Shown: in pieces, positions 49,497 through 58,833 of the stretch
How the letters are laid out: every line of letters begins with the position of its first letter
Numbering within the stretch: position 1 is the stretch's first letter
DNA from: Roseomonas sp. CECT 9278
GTDB taxonomy: Bacteria; Pseudomonadota; Alphaproteobacteria; Acetobacterales; Acetobacteraceae
Assembly: GCF_918698155.1 (NCBI RefSeq)
Contig: NZ_CAKKLX010000016.1
Coordinates: 1 to 64,000, forward strand
Direction of reading: 5' to 3'
DNA length: 64,000 bases
Notes under the pieces: model-generated
Told to the model about the DNA's origin: nothing
The model's input: only the letters and a program-made list of their open reading frames with translations
The model's database searches: none
Translations under genes and position numbers: made by a program

Positions 49497-50678
49497 TTGG
49501 ACCTGCTCGGGCTGTCCGTCCTGGCGCTCGCGCTCGGCCATGTCTTCTCCAACGCGGTGCGCACGGTGCCGGCGATGGCGGCGGATGTGCTGCAGCGCGA
49601 CCTCGGCCTGTCCGCGGAGGGGCTCGGCGCGCTGACCGGCGCGTTTCCGGCGGCCTTCGCGCTGGCCATGCTGCCGGTGGGCGTGGCGCTCGATCGCTAC
49701 GGCGTGAAGCGCACGGCGCTGGCGCTGATGGGAGTCTCGGCGGTGGGGTCGCTGCTGGCGGCGGTGGCGACCGGCCCGTGGTCGATGCTGGCGGCGCAGG
49801 CGGTGCTGGGCATCGGGTGTTCGGGGATGCTGATGTGCCCCATCACCTATGCGGCGAAGAACCTGCCGCCGCAGAAATTCGGTCTGTGGGGCGGTGTCAT
49901 CCAGGCCTTCGGCAATACCGGGATGCTGCTGTCGGCCAGCCCCCTTGCGCTGCTGGTGGACCATGCCGGCTGGCGCGCGGGCTATGTGGCCTGCGCGCTG
50001 CTCGCGCTCGGCGCGATGGCGGCGGTGGCGGCCATCGTGCGCGAAAGCGTCGCGCCTGCACAGGCACGGCGGTCGGTCGCGGAGGATGCGCGCGACGTCG
50101 TCACACTCGCGCTGTCGCGCGACATCCGCGGCCCGGTGGTGATCGCCTTCGCCTCCTTCGCCGCGGTGCTGGGCGTGCGCGGGCTGTGGGGCGGGCCCTG
50201 GCTGATGGAGGTGAAGGGGCTGCCGCGCCTCGAAGCCGGCCATGTGCTGCTCGCCTGCACCGTCGCGCTGATCATCGGCCCGGCGGTGGCAGGGCTGCTG
50301 GAACGGCGTTTCCAGGCGCATCGGCGCGCCCTGCTGGTGGTCGGGCATCTCGGCGGTGCGGCGATGATCGGGCTGCTGGTGCTGGGCGGCGCGCTGGGCT
50401 GGGGCGCGGGCGCGGATGCGGTGGTGCTGGCGGGATTCGGGCTGCTGATTTCCCTGCAGGTGATCTGCTTCGCGCTGGTGCGCGCGGCGGTGCCGCCCGA
50501 ACGCGTGGGGCGTGCGCTGTCGGCGATGAACATGTCGTTCTTCGGCGGCGCGGCGGTGCTGCAGGCGGCATCCGGCGCGGCAGCCGCGGCAGGCGGCGTG
50601 GGCGCGGCGCTGCTGGTCTTCGCGGTGGCGCTGGTGGCCTGCACGCTCGCCTTCCTGCGCCTGCCCGGGCCGCGCTGA
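49497..50678 (+). CDS. MFS transporter
   Basis: This 393-residue carrier has twelve likely TMs. The N-terminus (LLGLSVLALALGHVFSNAVRTVPAMAAD) and the loop VGVALDRYGVKRTALALMG are typical of small MFS carriers for organic acids or nitrate/nitrite-like groups. TM4 has QAVLGIGCSGMLMCPITYAAKNLP. The start is TTG 49497, 4 bases after the stop of the hydroxyacid dehydrogenase, which suggests co-expression and perhaps uptake of that enzyme's substrate. The substrate is not deducible. Confidence 0.85.
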   Translation: MDLLGLSVLALALGHVFSNAVRTVPAMAADVLQRDLGLSAEGLGALTGAFPAAFALAMLPVGVALDRYGVKRTALALMGVSAVGSLLAAVATGPWSMLAAQAVLGIGCSGMLMCPITYAAKNLPPQKFGLWGGVIQAFGNTGMLLSASPLALLVDHAGWRAGYVACALLALGAMAAVAAIVRESVAPAQARRSVAEDARDVVTLALSRDIRGPVVIAFASFAAVLGVRGLWGGPWLMEVKGLPRLEAGHVLLACTVALIIGPAVAGLLERRFQAHRRALLVVGHLGGAAMIGLLVLGGALGWGAGADAVVLAGFGLLISLQVICFALVRAAVPPERVGRALSAMNMSFFGGAAVLQAASGAAAAAGGVGAALLVFAVALVACTLAFLRLPGPR

Positions 50679-50798
50679 ACGGACGGCCGCGCGGCTTGTC
50701 CGCACCAGCGCGCGACGTCACGGCTTCTTCATCGGTCCGTCATCCCGTCATCGCAGACGCCATGGCACGCGCTGCGGGCCAAAGACCGGGAGCCCGCC

Positions 50799-51710
50799 AT
50801 GATTCTCCGCCGCACCGCCCTTGCCCTGCCTGCGCTCGGCCTGCTGCCGCGCGCCGCCGCCGCCCAGGCCGATTGGCGCGCCAGCCTGCGCGAAGTGCGC
50901 TACGGCATGATCTCGGTCGAGAACGAACGCGACGCCATCGCGCGCCTGCAAGGCCTGTCGGGCTACATGGCGCAATCGCTGGGCGTGCCCTTTCGCGTGT
51001 TCCGCGGGTCCGACTACGCCGCGGTGGTCGAGGCGATGCGCTCGGGCCATGCCGAACTCGCCTATCTTGGCCCGGCCTCCTACGGGCTGGCGCGTCGCGT
51101 GATGGGCGAACGGGTCGCGCCGATCTTCCGCTACATCGACAATGCCGGGCTCGATGGCTACCACTCGGTGATGATCGTGAAGGCCGACAGCCCGGTGCAG
51201 CGGCTGGAAGACCTGCGCGGCAAGACGCTCGGCTTCAGCGATCCGAACTCGACCTCCGGCTTCCAGGTGCCGGGCTGGTTCCTGCGCCGCCAGGGCATGG
51301 ACCCCGCCACATACTTCTCGCGCACCGGCTTCGCCGGCAGCCACGAGCAGAACGTCATCGCCGTGATCAACGGTACCTACGATGCCGCCGTGGTTGCCTA
51401 TTCCAACGAGGACCGCAACACCTTCCAGCGCATGGTCGAGAAGGGCATGATCCCGGCCAATGCCGTGCGCGTGATCTGGCGTTCGCCGCTCATTCCGAAC
51501 AGCCCGATCGTGGTCCGCATGGACCTGCCGGAAGCCTTCCGCCGCGACGTCACGGCCGCCTTCGCCGCGATGCCGGAACGCGAACCGCAGGCGTTCCGCG
51601 AGATGTCGTCCAATGCCCGCGGCCTGGCGCCCGCGAAGCACGAGGACTACCTCGACATCATGGCGATCCTCGAGGAGAACGCGCAGCGGCGCCGCGAACG
51701 GCGCAGCTGA
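50799..51710 (+). CDS. phnD: Phosphate/phosphonate-type ABC substrate-binding protein
   Basis: This 303-residue exported protein has a signal peptide (ILRRTALALPALGLLPRAAAAQ). The PhnD pattern is clear: YGMISVENERDAIARLQGLSGYMAQSLGVPF, SGHAELAYLGPASYGLARR, LRGKTLGFSDPNSTSGFQVPGWFL, FSRTGFAGSHEQNVIAVINGTYDAAVVAYS and IPNSPIVVRMDLP. It would bind phosphonates, phosphite or phosphate esters in the periplasm. The two permease genes follow at once, but no PhnC ATPase gene is next to them. Confidence 0.9.
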   Translation: MILRRTALALPALGLLPRAAAAQADWRASLREVRYGMISVENERDAIARLQGLSGYMAQSLGVPFRVFRGSDYAAVVEAMRSGHAELAYLGPASYGLARRVMGERVAPIFRYIDNAGLDGYHSVMIVKADSPVQRLEDLRGKTLGFSDPNSTSGFQVPGWFLRRQGMDPATYFSRTGFAGSHEQNVIAVINGTYDAAVVAYSNEDRNTFQRMVEKGMIPANAVRVIWRSPLIPNSPIVVRMDLPEAFRRDVTAAFAAMPEREPQAFREMSSNARGLAPAKHEDYLDIMAILEENAQRRRERRS

Positions 51711-51712
51711 GC

Positions 51713-52570
51713 GTGACCGCCGGCGCCGTCCTCGCGGTCGAGGGGCGCTGGCGCGCCGCGCGGACGCGGCAGCGCTGGCGCCTTGCGCTGGCCGCCGCCG
51801 CCTTCGCCGCCGCGGTGCTGGGGTCGGCCTGGATCGGCGAGGTCAGCGTCACGCGCCTGGTGCGCGGTGTTCCGCTGGCCTGGGACTACATCTACCGCAC
51901 GCTGCCCGACATCGCGTGGTCCACCGCGGGCACCGACATCGCCTATTGGATGTGGGGCTTTCGCGACTGGGTCGCCTTGCTCGGTGACACGCTGCTGATG
52001 GCCTATGTCGGCACCGTGCTGGGGGGTGGCGTGGCGCTGCTGCTGTCCTTCCCGGCGGCCGCCACGTTGGCGCCCGGGCCGGTCGTGCAGTTGGTGCGGC
52101 GCGTGCTGGAATTCATGCGGACCGTGCCCACGCTGGTGCTCGCGCTGGTGTTTGTCTACGCCTTCGGCCTGGGCGCCTTCGCCGGCGTGCTGGCGATCGC
52201 GGTGCATACCGCCGGCGCGCTGGGCAAGCTGTTCGCCGAGGAACACGAGAATGTCGCGCTCGGTCCGGTCGAGGGCGTGCGCGCCGCCGGCGGGTCCTGG
52301 CCCGCGCAGATGCGCTATGGCGTGCTGCCGCAGTCGCTGCCCGGCGTGCTGTCCTATGGCCTGCTGCGCTTCGAGATCAATGTGCGTGAAGCCAGCGTGC
52401 TCGGCATCGTCGGCGCCGGCGGCATTGGGGAGGAGCTGTACCTCGCGGTGCGGCAATTCGAATACCAGGACATCTCGGCGATCCTGGTGCTGATCCTGCT
52501 GACCGTGACCGCCATCGACCTGCTGTGCGGTCGGCTGCGCGCCCGCGTGCTGGGCGCGCGCGCGGCATGA
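51713..52570 (+). CDS. phnE: Phosphonate ABC transporter permease 1
   Basis: This 285-residue inner-membrane permease has a first TM LALAAAAFAAAVLGSAWIG, further TMs (TLLMAYVGTVLGGGVALLLSFPAA, VLALVFVYAFGLGAFAGVLAI) and the BPD core GPVEGVRAAGGSWPAQMRYGVLPQSLPGVLSYGLLRFE. The PhnE end NVREASVLGIVGAGGIGEELYLAVRQFEYQD is diagnostic. The start is GTG 51713, 2 bases after the phnD stop. It overlaps the second permease by ATGA. Confidence 0.9.
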   Translation: MTAGAVLAVEGRWRAARTRQRWRLALAAAAFAAAVLGSAWIGEVSVTRLVRGVPLAWDYIYRTLPDIAWSTAGTDIAYWMWGFRDWVALLGDTLLMAYVGTVLGGGVALLLSFPAAATLAPGPVVQLVRRVLEFMRTVPTLVLALVFVYAFGLGAFAGVLAIAVHTAGALGKLFAEEHENVALGPVEGVRAAGGSWPAQMRYGVLPQSLPGVLSYGLLRFEINVREASVLGIVGAGGIGEELYLAVRQFEYQDISAILVLILLTVTAIDLLCGRLRARVLGARAA

Positions 52571-53334
52571 GGCGGCTGGGCGCGACACCGCTGATCTTCG
52601 CGCTCGGCTTCGTGCTGCTGCTGGCCGGGCTGTGGCGCATCGACGCGTCGCCCGAGCGCATCTGGGCGGGGCTGTCGCGGCTCGGCTGGCTGGTCGCGCT
52701 GATGTGGCCGCCCACGGCGGGTGGCGCCTTCCCCGACCTGCTGCACGGGCTGGCCGAAAGCCTGGCCATGGCCTTCCTGGGCACGGTGCTGGCGGTGGTG
52801 GCGGCGCTGCCGCTGGCGCTGCTGGGCGCCGGCAACGTGGTGGGCAGCGCGCTGCTGCGGTTCTCGGTGCGGCGCGTCTATGACGGGCTGCGCGGCATCG
52901 ACACGCTGATCTGGGCGCTGATCTTCGTCTCGGCGGTCGGGCTGGGCCCCTTCGCCGGCATCCTGGCGCTGGCGGTGCCCGATACCGGCACGCTGGCCAA
53001 GCTGTTCAGCGAGGCGCTGGAGAGCGCCGACCGCCGCCAGGTGGAGGCGGTGCGCGCGGCCGGCGCGGGACGCCTGCTGGCGGTGCGGATCGGCCTGCTG
53101 CCGCAGGTCGCGCCGGTGATGCTGGCGCAGGTGCTCTACACGCTGGAATCCAATGCGCGGTCCTCGACCGTGCTTGGCATCGTGGGGGCGGGCGGGATCG
53201 GCCTGGCACTGTCCGACCGCATCCGCATCAACAACTGGGACGAGGCCGCCTTCATCGTGCTGATGATCCTGGTGATGGTCGCCGCCATCGACCTGGCGAG
53301 CCGGACCCTCCGGCTGCGGCTGATCCGCGCCTGA
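52567..53334 (+). CDS. phnE: Phosphonate ABC transporter permease 2
   Basis: This 255-residue second PhnE-type permease has TMs including PLIFALGFVLLLAGLWRI, LAMAFLGTVLAVVAALPLALLGAG and DTLIWALIFVSAVGLGPFAGILALAV. The BPD core is QVEAVRAAGAGRLLAVRIGLLPQVAPVMLAQVLYTLE and the end is SSTVLGIVGAGGIGLALSDRIRI. The start overlaps the first permease stop (ATGA). Two adjacent PhnE genes are common in phnCDEE clusters. Here the ATPase gene is missing and a universal-stress gene follows 36 bases later. Confidence 0.9.
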   Translation: MRRLGATPLIFALGFVLLLAGLWRIDASPERIWAGLSRLGWLVALMWPPTAGGAFPDLLHGLAESLAMAFLGTVLAVVAALPLALLGAGNVVGSALLRFSVRRVYDGLRGIDTLIWALIFVSAVGLGPFAGILALAVPDTGTLAKLFSEALESADRRQVEAVRAAGAGRLLAVRIGLLPQVAPVMLAQVLYTLESNARSSTVLGIVGAGGIGLALSDRIRINNWDEAAFIVLMILVMVAAIDLASRTLRLRLIRA

Positions 53335-53370
53335 CTTCCGCGGTCGGGGGGAACCGTTGTAAAAGCGGGA

Positions 53371-54204
53371 ATGATCCGTTCGATCCTGGTCGCGTTGGAC
53401 GACACCGATGGTGCGCGGCGTGCCCGCGACCTTGCCATCGACCTCGCGCACCGCACCGGCGCGTCGCTGACCGCCGCCACCGTGCTCGACTGGCCGCATG
53501 TGCGCGACGCGCATGAGGCGGTGCCCGCCGGCGCCGCCGCCTTCAAGGAGCGCCGCGACGCCGCCCGCACCAGGCGCGCCGAGGAAGAGGCCGAGGCCGC
53601 CTTCGCCGCTTGCACCGCCGCGGCCGGCGACATGCGCTTCACCCGCCTGCGCCTGACCGACGCGCCGGAACCCGCGCTGCTCGCCGCCGGCGTGTCGCAC
53701 GACCTGATCGTGATCGGCCGCGACTCGACCCTCGGGCTCGAGGACTGCCCCGACGGCCTGGCGCCGGTGATCGAGGCCCTGCTGCATGACGGCGCGCGCC
53801 CGTTGCTGGTGGTGCCGCCCGGCCCGCCGGTGACGGCCGGCGGCGTGCTGGTCGGCTATGACGGCTCCATCCCGGCGATGCGCGCGATCCAGTTGTTCGC
53901 GCTGCTGGGGCTGGCCGGGGACCTGCCGGTGACGGTGCTGTCGGTCGCGGAGACCCGGGCCGAGGCCACGCGCCTGGCCGAGGAGGCCGCGGGCTACCTG
54001 CGCGCCCATGGCATGGCGGCGCAGCCCTTGGCGCTGGACGGCGCGCGCCCGGTGGATGCCCTGCTGACCGAGGCCGCCGCCATGCCGGCCCGCCTGCTGG
54101 TGATGGGGTCCTTCGAGACCAGCGGGCTGCGCGCGCTGTTCACCGGTTCGGCCACGCGGCGCCTGCTGCATGCGGCGCCATGCCCGGTTTTCGTCGCCCA
54201 TTGA
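53371..54204 (+). CDS. Tandem universal stress protein (UspA family)
   Basis: This 277-residue cytoplasmic protein has two Usp domains. The first begins IRSILVALDDTDGARRARDLAIDLA. The second begins about residue 155 with GGVLVGYDGSIPAMRAIQLFAL and ends with the ATP-loop-like segment LVMGSFETSGLRALFTGSATRRLLHAAPCPVFV (G-x2-G-x9-G-S/T family pattern). Usp proteins help cells survive starvation and stress; the target is unknown. It lies between the phosphonate permeases and the RND pump genes, with no shared-overlap evidence for an operon. Confidence 0.88.
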   Translation: MIRSILVALDDTDGARRARDLAIDLAHRTGASLTAATVLDWPHVRDAHEAVPAGAAAFKERRDAARTRRAEEEAEAAFAACTAAAGDMRFTRLRLTDAPEPALLAAGVSHDLIVIGRDSTLGLEDCPDGLAPVIEALLHDGARPLLVVPPGPPVTAGGVLVGYDGSIPAMRAIQLFALLGLAGDLPVTVLSVAETRAEATRLAEEAAGYLRAHGMAAQPLALDGARPVDALLTEAAAMPARLLVMGSFETSGLRALFTGSATRRLLHAAPCPVFVAH

Positions 54205-54284
54205 AGCGCGCCGGACCGGCCGCCCGGCATGGTTCATCGTAACGCGGCTTGACGCGGCATGCTGCAACGCGACATGACCAAGGG

Positions 54285-55478
54285 ATGATCCCGAACGTCA
54301 CCCTGCGTTCCCTGGCTGGTGCCTTCGCGCTGCTGCTGGCCGCGAGCCTTCCCGCCGCCGCCCAGTTCGGCCCCCAGGGCCCGCCGGCAGTGGGCGTGCA
54401 GGTGGCCGAGCGCCGGCCGATCACCGAGACCATCGAATTCGTCGGCCGGGTCGAGGCGACCGACCGCGTCAATATCCGCGCCCGCGTCACCGGCTTCCTG
54501 CAGGAGCGCCTGTTCCGCGAGGGCGGCGACGTGACCGAGGGCGAGGTGCTCTACCGGCTCGAACGCGCGCCCTTCCAGGCGCAGGTCGAGCAGGCCCAGG
54601 CCAACCTGGCGGGCGCCAATGCGACGCTGGAGAATACCCGTGTCGCGCTGTCCCGCGCGCGGGAACTGCGCCAGACCGGCACCGGCACGCAGGTGGCGCT
54701 GGACAATGCGCTGGCGCTGGAACGCACCGCCGCGGCCAATGTGCTCGCGGCCGAGGCCGCCGTGCGGGTGGCGCAGATCAACCTGGGCTATACCGAGATC
54801 ACGGCGCCGATCGCCGGGCAGATCGGCCGGTCGGTGCTGGCGGTGGGCAATGTGGTGGGGCCGGATGCCGGCACGCTGTCCACCATCGTCAGCCAGGATC
54901 CGATGCGCGTGGCCTTCGCGGTGAGCCAGCGCACCGCGCTCGAACTGCGCAACCGCTTCGAGGGGCGCGGCGGGCCGACCGCCGTGCTGGTGCGCATCCG
55001 CACCACCGATGGGCGGAACTTCCCCGAGACCGGTCGGATCGACTTCGTGGACAACCAGATCGACCGCAACACCGACACCATCCTGGTGCGCGCGCTGATC
55101 CCCAACCCGATCCGCCAGGTGGGTGGCCAGGCCTCCAGCGTCTCGCCGCGCGAATTGGTGGACGGGCAGTTCGTCAGTGTCACCGTGGAAGGCGCCGAGC
55201 CGGTCATGGCCATCACGCTGCCGCGCGCCGCCGTGCTGCAGGACCAGCAAGGCGCCTTCGTCTTCGTGGTGGGCCAGGGCAATGTCGCAACGCGGCGCAA
55301 CGTGACGCTCGGGCGTTCCACGCCGGAGCGCGCGGTGATCGAGGGCGGGCTGCAGGGCGGCGAGACGGTGGTGGTCGAGGGGCTCCAGCGCGTGCGCCCC
55401 GGCCAGCCGGTCAACCCCGCGCCGGTCGATGCACCACCGCCGCCGCGCCCGACGCCGCAGCCCCCGGCGCGGGGCTGA
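54285..55478 (+). CDS. RND efflux pump periplasmic adaptor (membrane fusion protein)
   Basis: This 397-residue adaptor has a signal peptide (LRSLAGAFALLLAASLPAAAQ), lipoyl/hairpin parts (TETIEFVGRVEATDRVNIRARVTGFL, FREGGDVTEGEVLYRLERAPFQAQV, AEAAVRVAQINLGYTEITAPIAGQIGRS) and a beta-barrel domain (LVDGQFVSVTVEGAEPV, VVEGLQRVRPGQPVNP). The C-terminal tail is proline-rich. It lacks a lipobox Cys, unlike AcrA. ATG 54285 is preferred over TTG 54249. The pump gene follows 6 bases after the stop. Confidence 0.92.
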   Translation: MIPNVTLRSLAGAFALLLAASLPAAAQFGPQGPPAVGVQVAERRPITETIEFVGRVEATDRVNIRARVTGFLQERLFREGGDVTEGEVLYRLERAPFQAQVEQAQANLAGANATLENTRVALSRARELRQTGTGTQVALDNALALERTAAANVLAAEAAVRVAQINLGYTEITAPIAGQIGRSVLAVGNVVGPDAGTLSTIVSQDPMRVAFAVSQRTALELRNRFEGRGGPTAVLVRIRTTDGRNFPETGRIDFVDNQIDRNTDTILVRALIPNPIRQVGGQASSVSPRELVDGQFVSVTVEGAEPVMAITLPRAAVLQDQQGAFVFVVGQGNVATRRNVTLGRSTPERAVIEGGLQGGETVVVEGLQRVRPGQPVNPAPVDAPPPPRPTPQPPARG

Positions 55479-55484
55479 ACGCGC

Positions 55485-58400
55485 GTGCTCTCCGCCGTCT
55501 TTGTCGACCGTCCGCGCTTCGCGATCGTCATCGCCATCGTCACCGCGCTGGCGGGCGCGCTGGCGATGATGCGCATCCCGGTTTCCCAGCTGCCGGACAT
55601 CGTGCCGCCGCAGGTCTCGGTCACCACGCGCTTCCCGGGTGCCTCGGCCACCGTCATCGAGCAGACCGTGGCGCAGGTCATCGAGGCCAGCGTGAATGGC
55701 GTGGACCGCATGATCTACATGCGGTCCAACAGCGCCAATGACGGGTCCTACAGCCTGAATGTGTCCTTTCAGCTGGGCACCAATCCGGACCTCGCGACCG
55801 TCAATGTGAACAATCGCGTGCAGGCCGCGCTGGCGCGCCTGCCGCAGGAGGTGCAACGCCAGGGCGTGACGGTGCGCAAGCAGTCCTCCGCGGTGCTGCA
55901 GTTCATCTTCCTGTATTCGGAAAGCGGCGCGCATACGCCGATCTTCCTGTCGAACTACGCCACCATCAACATCGTGGACCGGCTGGCGCGCGTGCAGGGG
56001 GTGGGGCAGGTCAGCCTGTTCGGCGCGATGGATTATTCCATGCGTATCTGGTTCGAGGTGGACCGGCTGATCAGCCTGAACCTCACGCCATCGGACGTGG
56101 TGGCGGCGATCCAGGCGCAGAACGTGCAGGCGCCGGTCGGGCGGCTGGGCGGGCGGCCGATCCCCGACGACCAGCAGTTCCAGATCAACCTGGAGACCCG
56201 CGGGCGATTGAGCACGCCGGAAGAATTCGGCGAGGTGCTGATCCGCGCCAATGCCGATGGGTCGGTGCTGCGCGTGCGCGACGTGGCGCGCGTGGAACTC
56301 GGCGCCGCCAGCATGGACACCGAGAGCCGCTTCGACGGCAAGCCGGCGGTGACTTTCGGCGTCTACCTCCAGCCCGGCGCCAATGCGGTGACGGCGGCGG
56401 AGAACGTGCGGCGCACGCTGGCCGACATGCGCACGCGCTACCCCGAGGGCGTGAACCACCGTGTCTTCTTCGACACCTCGGACTTCGTGAACGACACGAT
56501 CCACGAGGTCATCAAGACGCTGGTCGAGGCCTTCATCCTGGTGGTGATCGTGGTGTTCCTGTTCCTGGGGAACATGCGCGCCACCATCATCCCGACCGTG
56601 GCGGTACCGGTCAGCCTGATCGGGTCCTTCGTGATCCTGCTGGCACTCGGCTATTCGGCGAACACCATCTCGCTGCTGGCGATGGTGCTCGCCATCGGCA
56701 TCGTGGTGGACGACGCCATCGTGGTGGTCGAGAACGTCGAGCGGGTGATGGAGGAGGAACCCCACCTCACGCCCGCCGAAGCCACCAAGAAGGCGATGGC
56801 GCAGATCACCGCGCCGATCATCGCCATCACGCTGGTGCTGCTGTCGGTCTTCGTGCCGATCGGCTTCATCCCCGGCCTGTCAGGCGAGCTGTTCCGGCAA
56901 TTCGCGGTCACCATCAGCGCGGCCATGGTGATCAGCGCGATCAATGCGCTGACGCTCTCGCCCGCCTTGTGCGCGGTGTTCCTGCGCCCGCACGCCCATG
57001 CGGGCGGGCACCGGCCGGGCATCATGGGGCGCTGGCTGCGCGGCATCGACTGGGTGCGCGACCGCTATGCGGGCGTCGTCACGCGGCTGGTGCGCGTGTC
57101 GATGCTGTCCATCGTGCTGACCGGCGGCTTCTTCTTCGGCATCTGGGAGATGTCGAAGATCACGCCATCGGGCTTCCTGCCGCAGGAGGACCAGGGCGCC
57201 TTCTTCGTGCAGGTGCAGCTGCCGCAGGGCGCTTCCGTGTCCCGCACGCGCGAGGCGGTGATCCAGGTCGAGGAGATTTTGAAGCAGATCCCCTCGGTGC
57301 AGGGCACGCTGGCGATCGTCGGCTTCTCGTTGATCGACGGCGGGGCGCAGTCCAATTCGGCCTTCATGGTGGCGCGGCTGAAGCCCTTCGCCGACCGCAC
57401 CGAAGCATCGATGTCTGTGCAGGCGGCGATCGGTCGGGTGTTCGGCGCCGGGCAGGCGGTGCGCACGGCGAATGTCTTCGCTTTCAACCTGCCGCCGATC
57501 ATCGGCCTGGGCACCGGCGGCGGCTTCGAGTACATCCTGCAGGACTACGAAGGGCGGCCGCCGGCCGAGCTCGGGGCCACCATGCTCGGGCTGATCGTGG
57601 CGGCCAACCAGGACCCGCGGCTCACCGCGGTATTCTCCACCTTCAACGCCACCAACCCGACGCTGTTCCTCGACCTGGACCGCGAGAAGGCGCAGGCGTT
57701 GGGGCTGCGCATATCGGACGTGTTCGCCACGCTGCAGGCGACGCTGGGCGGCTTCTACGTCAACGACTTCAACCTGTTCGGGCGGACCTGGCAGGTGAAC
57801 CTGCAGGCCGAGGCCGCCGACCGGCGCGATATCGAGAGCATCTGGCGCATCCATGTGCGCAACGCGCGCGGGGAGATGGTGCCGCTGCGCGCCGTGGCAG
57901 ACGTGCAGACGCGCATCGGGCCGCAGACCATCTTCCGCTACAACAACTACCGCGCCATCTCGATCAATGGCGCGCCGCGGCCGGGCGTGTCGTCGGGCGA
58001 TGCGCTGGCGGCGATGGAAAGCCTGTCGGCCCGCGTGCTGCCGCCCGGCTACGGGTATGAATGGACCGGCACGGCCTACCAGGAGAAGCTGGCCTCGGGC
58101 CAGACGGCCATCATCCTCGCGCTGGCGGTGATGTTCGCCTACCTGTTCCTGGTCGCGCTGTACGAATCCTGGGTCATTCCGATACCCGTGCTGCTGTCGG
58201 TCGCGGTCGGCGTGCTGTCGGCCTTCGGCGCCCTGTGGGTGGCGAACATGCCGCTGGATATCTACGCGCAGATCGGCCTGGTGGTGCTGATCGCGCTGGC
58301 GGCGAAGAACGGCATCCTGATCGTGGAATTCGCCAAGGAAAAGCGCGAGGAAGGGCTGTCGATCCGCGACGCCGCCATCATGGGCGCGCGGCTGCGCTTC

Positions 58401-58634
58401 CGCGCGGTGATGATGACCTCGATCGCCTTCATCCTGGGCCTGGTGCCGCTGGTCTTTGCCTCGGGTGCGGCGATGCTGTCGCGGCGCGGGGTCGGCACGG
58501 CGGTGTTCGGCGGCATGATCGGCGCGGCGGTGATCGGCGTGTTCGTGATCCCGATGCTCTATGTCGTGTTCCAGTCCATGCGGGAGCGCACGAAGCGGAT
58601 GGTGGGCGGCAAGGCGCCGGCCGAGGGGGCCTGA
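55485..58634 (+). CDS. RND multidrug efflux pump, HAE1/AcrB type
   Basis: This 1,049-residue inner-membrane proton-driven pump has twelve TMs and two large periplasmic loops. N-terminal [20 protein letters not shown] and [22 protein letters not shown] are typical. TM4 has the proton-relay Asp pair in [21 protein letters not shown] and TM10 the Lys in [21 protein letters not shown]. Other marks are [20 protein letters not shown] and [14 protein letters not shown]-like [19 protein letters not shown]. The start is GTG 55485. No outer-membrane TolC-type gene follows, so the pump must use one encoded elsewhere. Drug range cannot be read from sequence. Confidence 0.94.
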   Translation: MLSAVFVDRPRFAIVIAIVTALAGALAMMRIPVSQLPDIVPPQVSVTTRFPGASATVIEQTVAQVIEASVNGVDRMIYMRSNSANDGSYSLNVSFQLGTNPDLATVNVNNRVQAALARLPQEVQRQGVTVRKQSSAVLQFIFLYSESGAHTPIFLSNYATINIVDRLARVQGVGQVSLFGAMDYSMRIWFEVDRLISLNLTPSDVVAAIQAQNVQAPVGRLGGRPIPDDQQFQINLETRGRLSTPEEFGEVLIRANADGSVLRVRDVARVELGAASMDTESRFDGKPAVTFGVYLQPGANAVTAAENVRRTLADMRTRYPEGVNHRVFFDTSDFVNDTIHEVIKTLVEAFILVVIVVFLFLGNMRATIIPTVAVPVSLIGSFVILLALGYSANTISLLAMVLAIGIVVDDAIVVVENVERVMEEEPHLTPAEATKKAMAQITAPIIAITLVLLSVFVPIGFIPGLSGELFRQFAVTISAAMVISAINALTLSPALCAVFLRPHAHAGGHRPGIMGRWLRGIDWVRDRYAGVVTRLVRVSMLSIVLTGGFFFGIWEMSKITPSGFLPQEDQGAFFVQVQLPQGASVSRTREAVIQVEEILKQIPSVQGTLAIVGFSLIDGGAQSNSAFMVARLKPFADRTEASMSVQAAIGRVFGAGQAVRTANVFAFNLPPIIGLGTGGGFEYILQDYEGRPPAELGATMLGLIVAANQDPRLTAVFSTFNATNPTLFLDLDREKAQALGLRISDVFATLQATLGGFYVNDFNLFGRTWQVNLQAEAADRRDIESIWRIHVRNARGEMVPLRAVADVQTRIGPQTIFRYNNYRAISINGAPRPGVSSGDALAAMESLSARVLPPGYGYEWTGTAYQEKLASGQTAIILALAVMFAYLFLVALYESWVIPIPVLLSVAVGVLSAFGALWVANMPLDIYAQIGLVVLIALAAKNGILIVEFAKEKREEGLSIRDAAIMGARLRFRAVMMTSIAFILGLVPLVFASGAAMLSRRGVGTAVFGGMIGAAVIGVFVIPMLYVVFQSMRERTKRMVGGKAPAEGA

Positions 58635-58833
58635 GACAGCGGAGCCGCCGAAGCGCACGGCGCGGACCGCACCAACGCATGGCGCGAAGGCCAGGCGGCC
58701 GTAACGCCGCCGCCCGCTGCCCGGGGGACGACAAAACACCCAGGGGCGCGGACTTGGCGCGCGCCGCCCCCCTTCCCATACGCGCCCTGCATCGCAGATG
58801 ATGGCAGGCAGCATTCGAAGGGAGACCCAGGGC

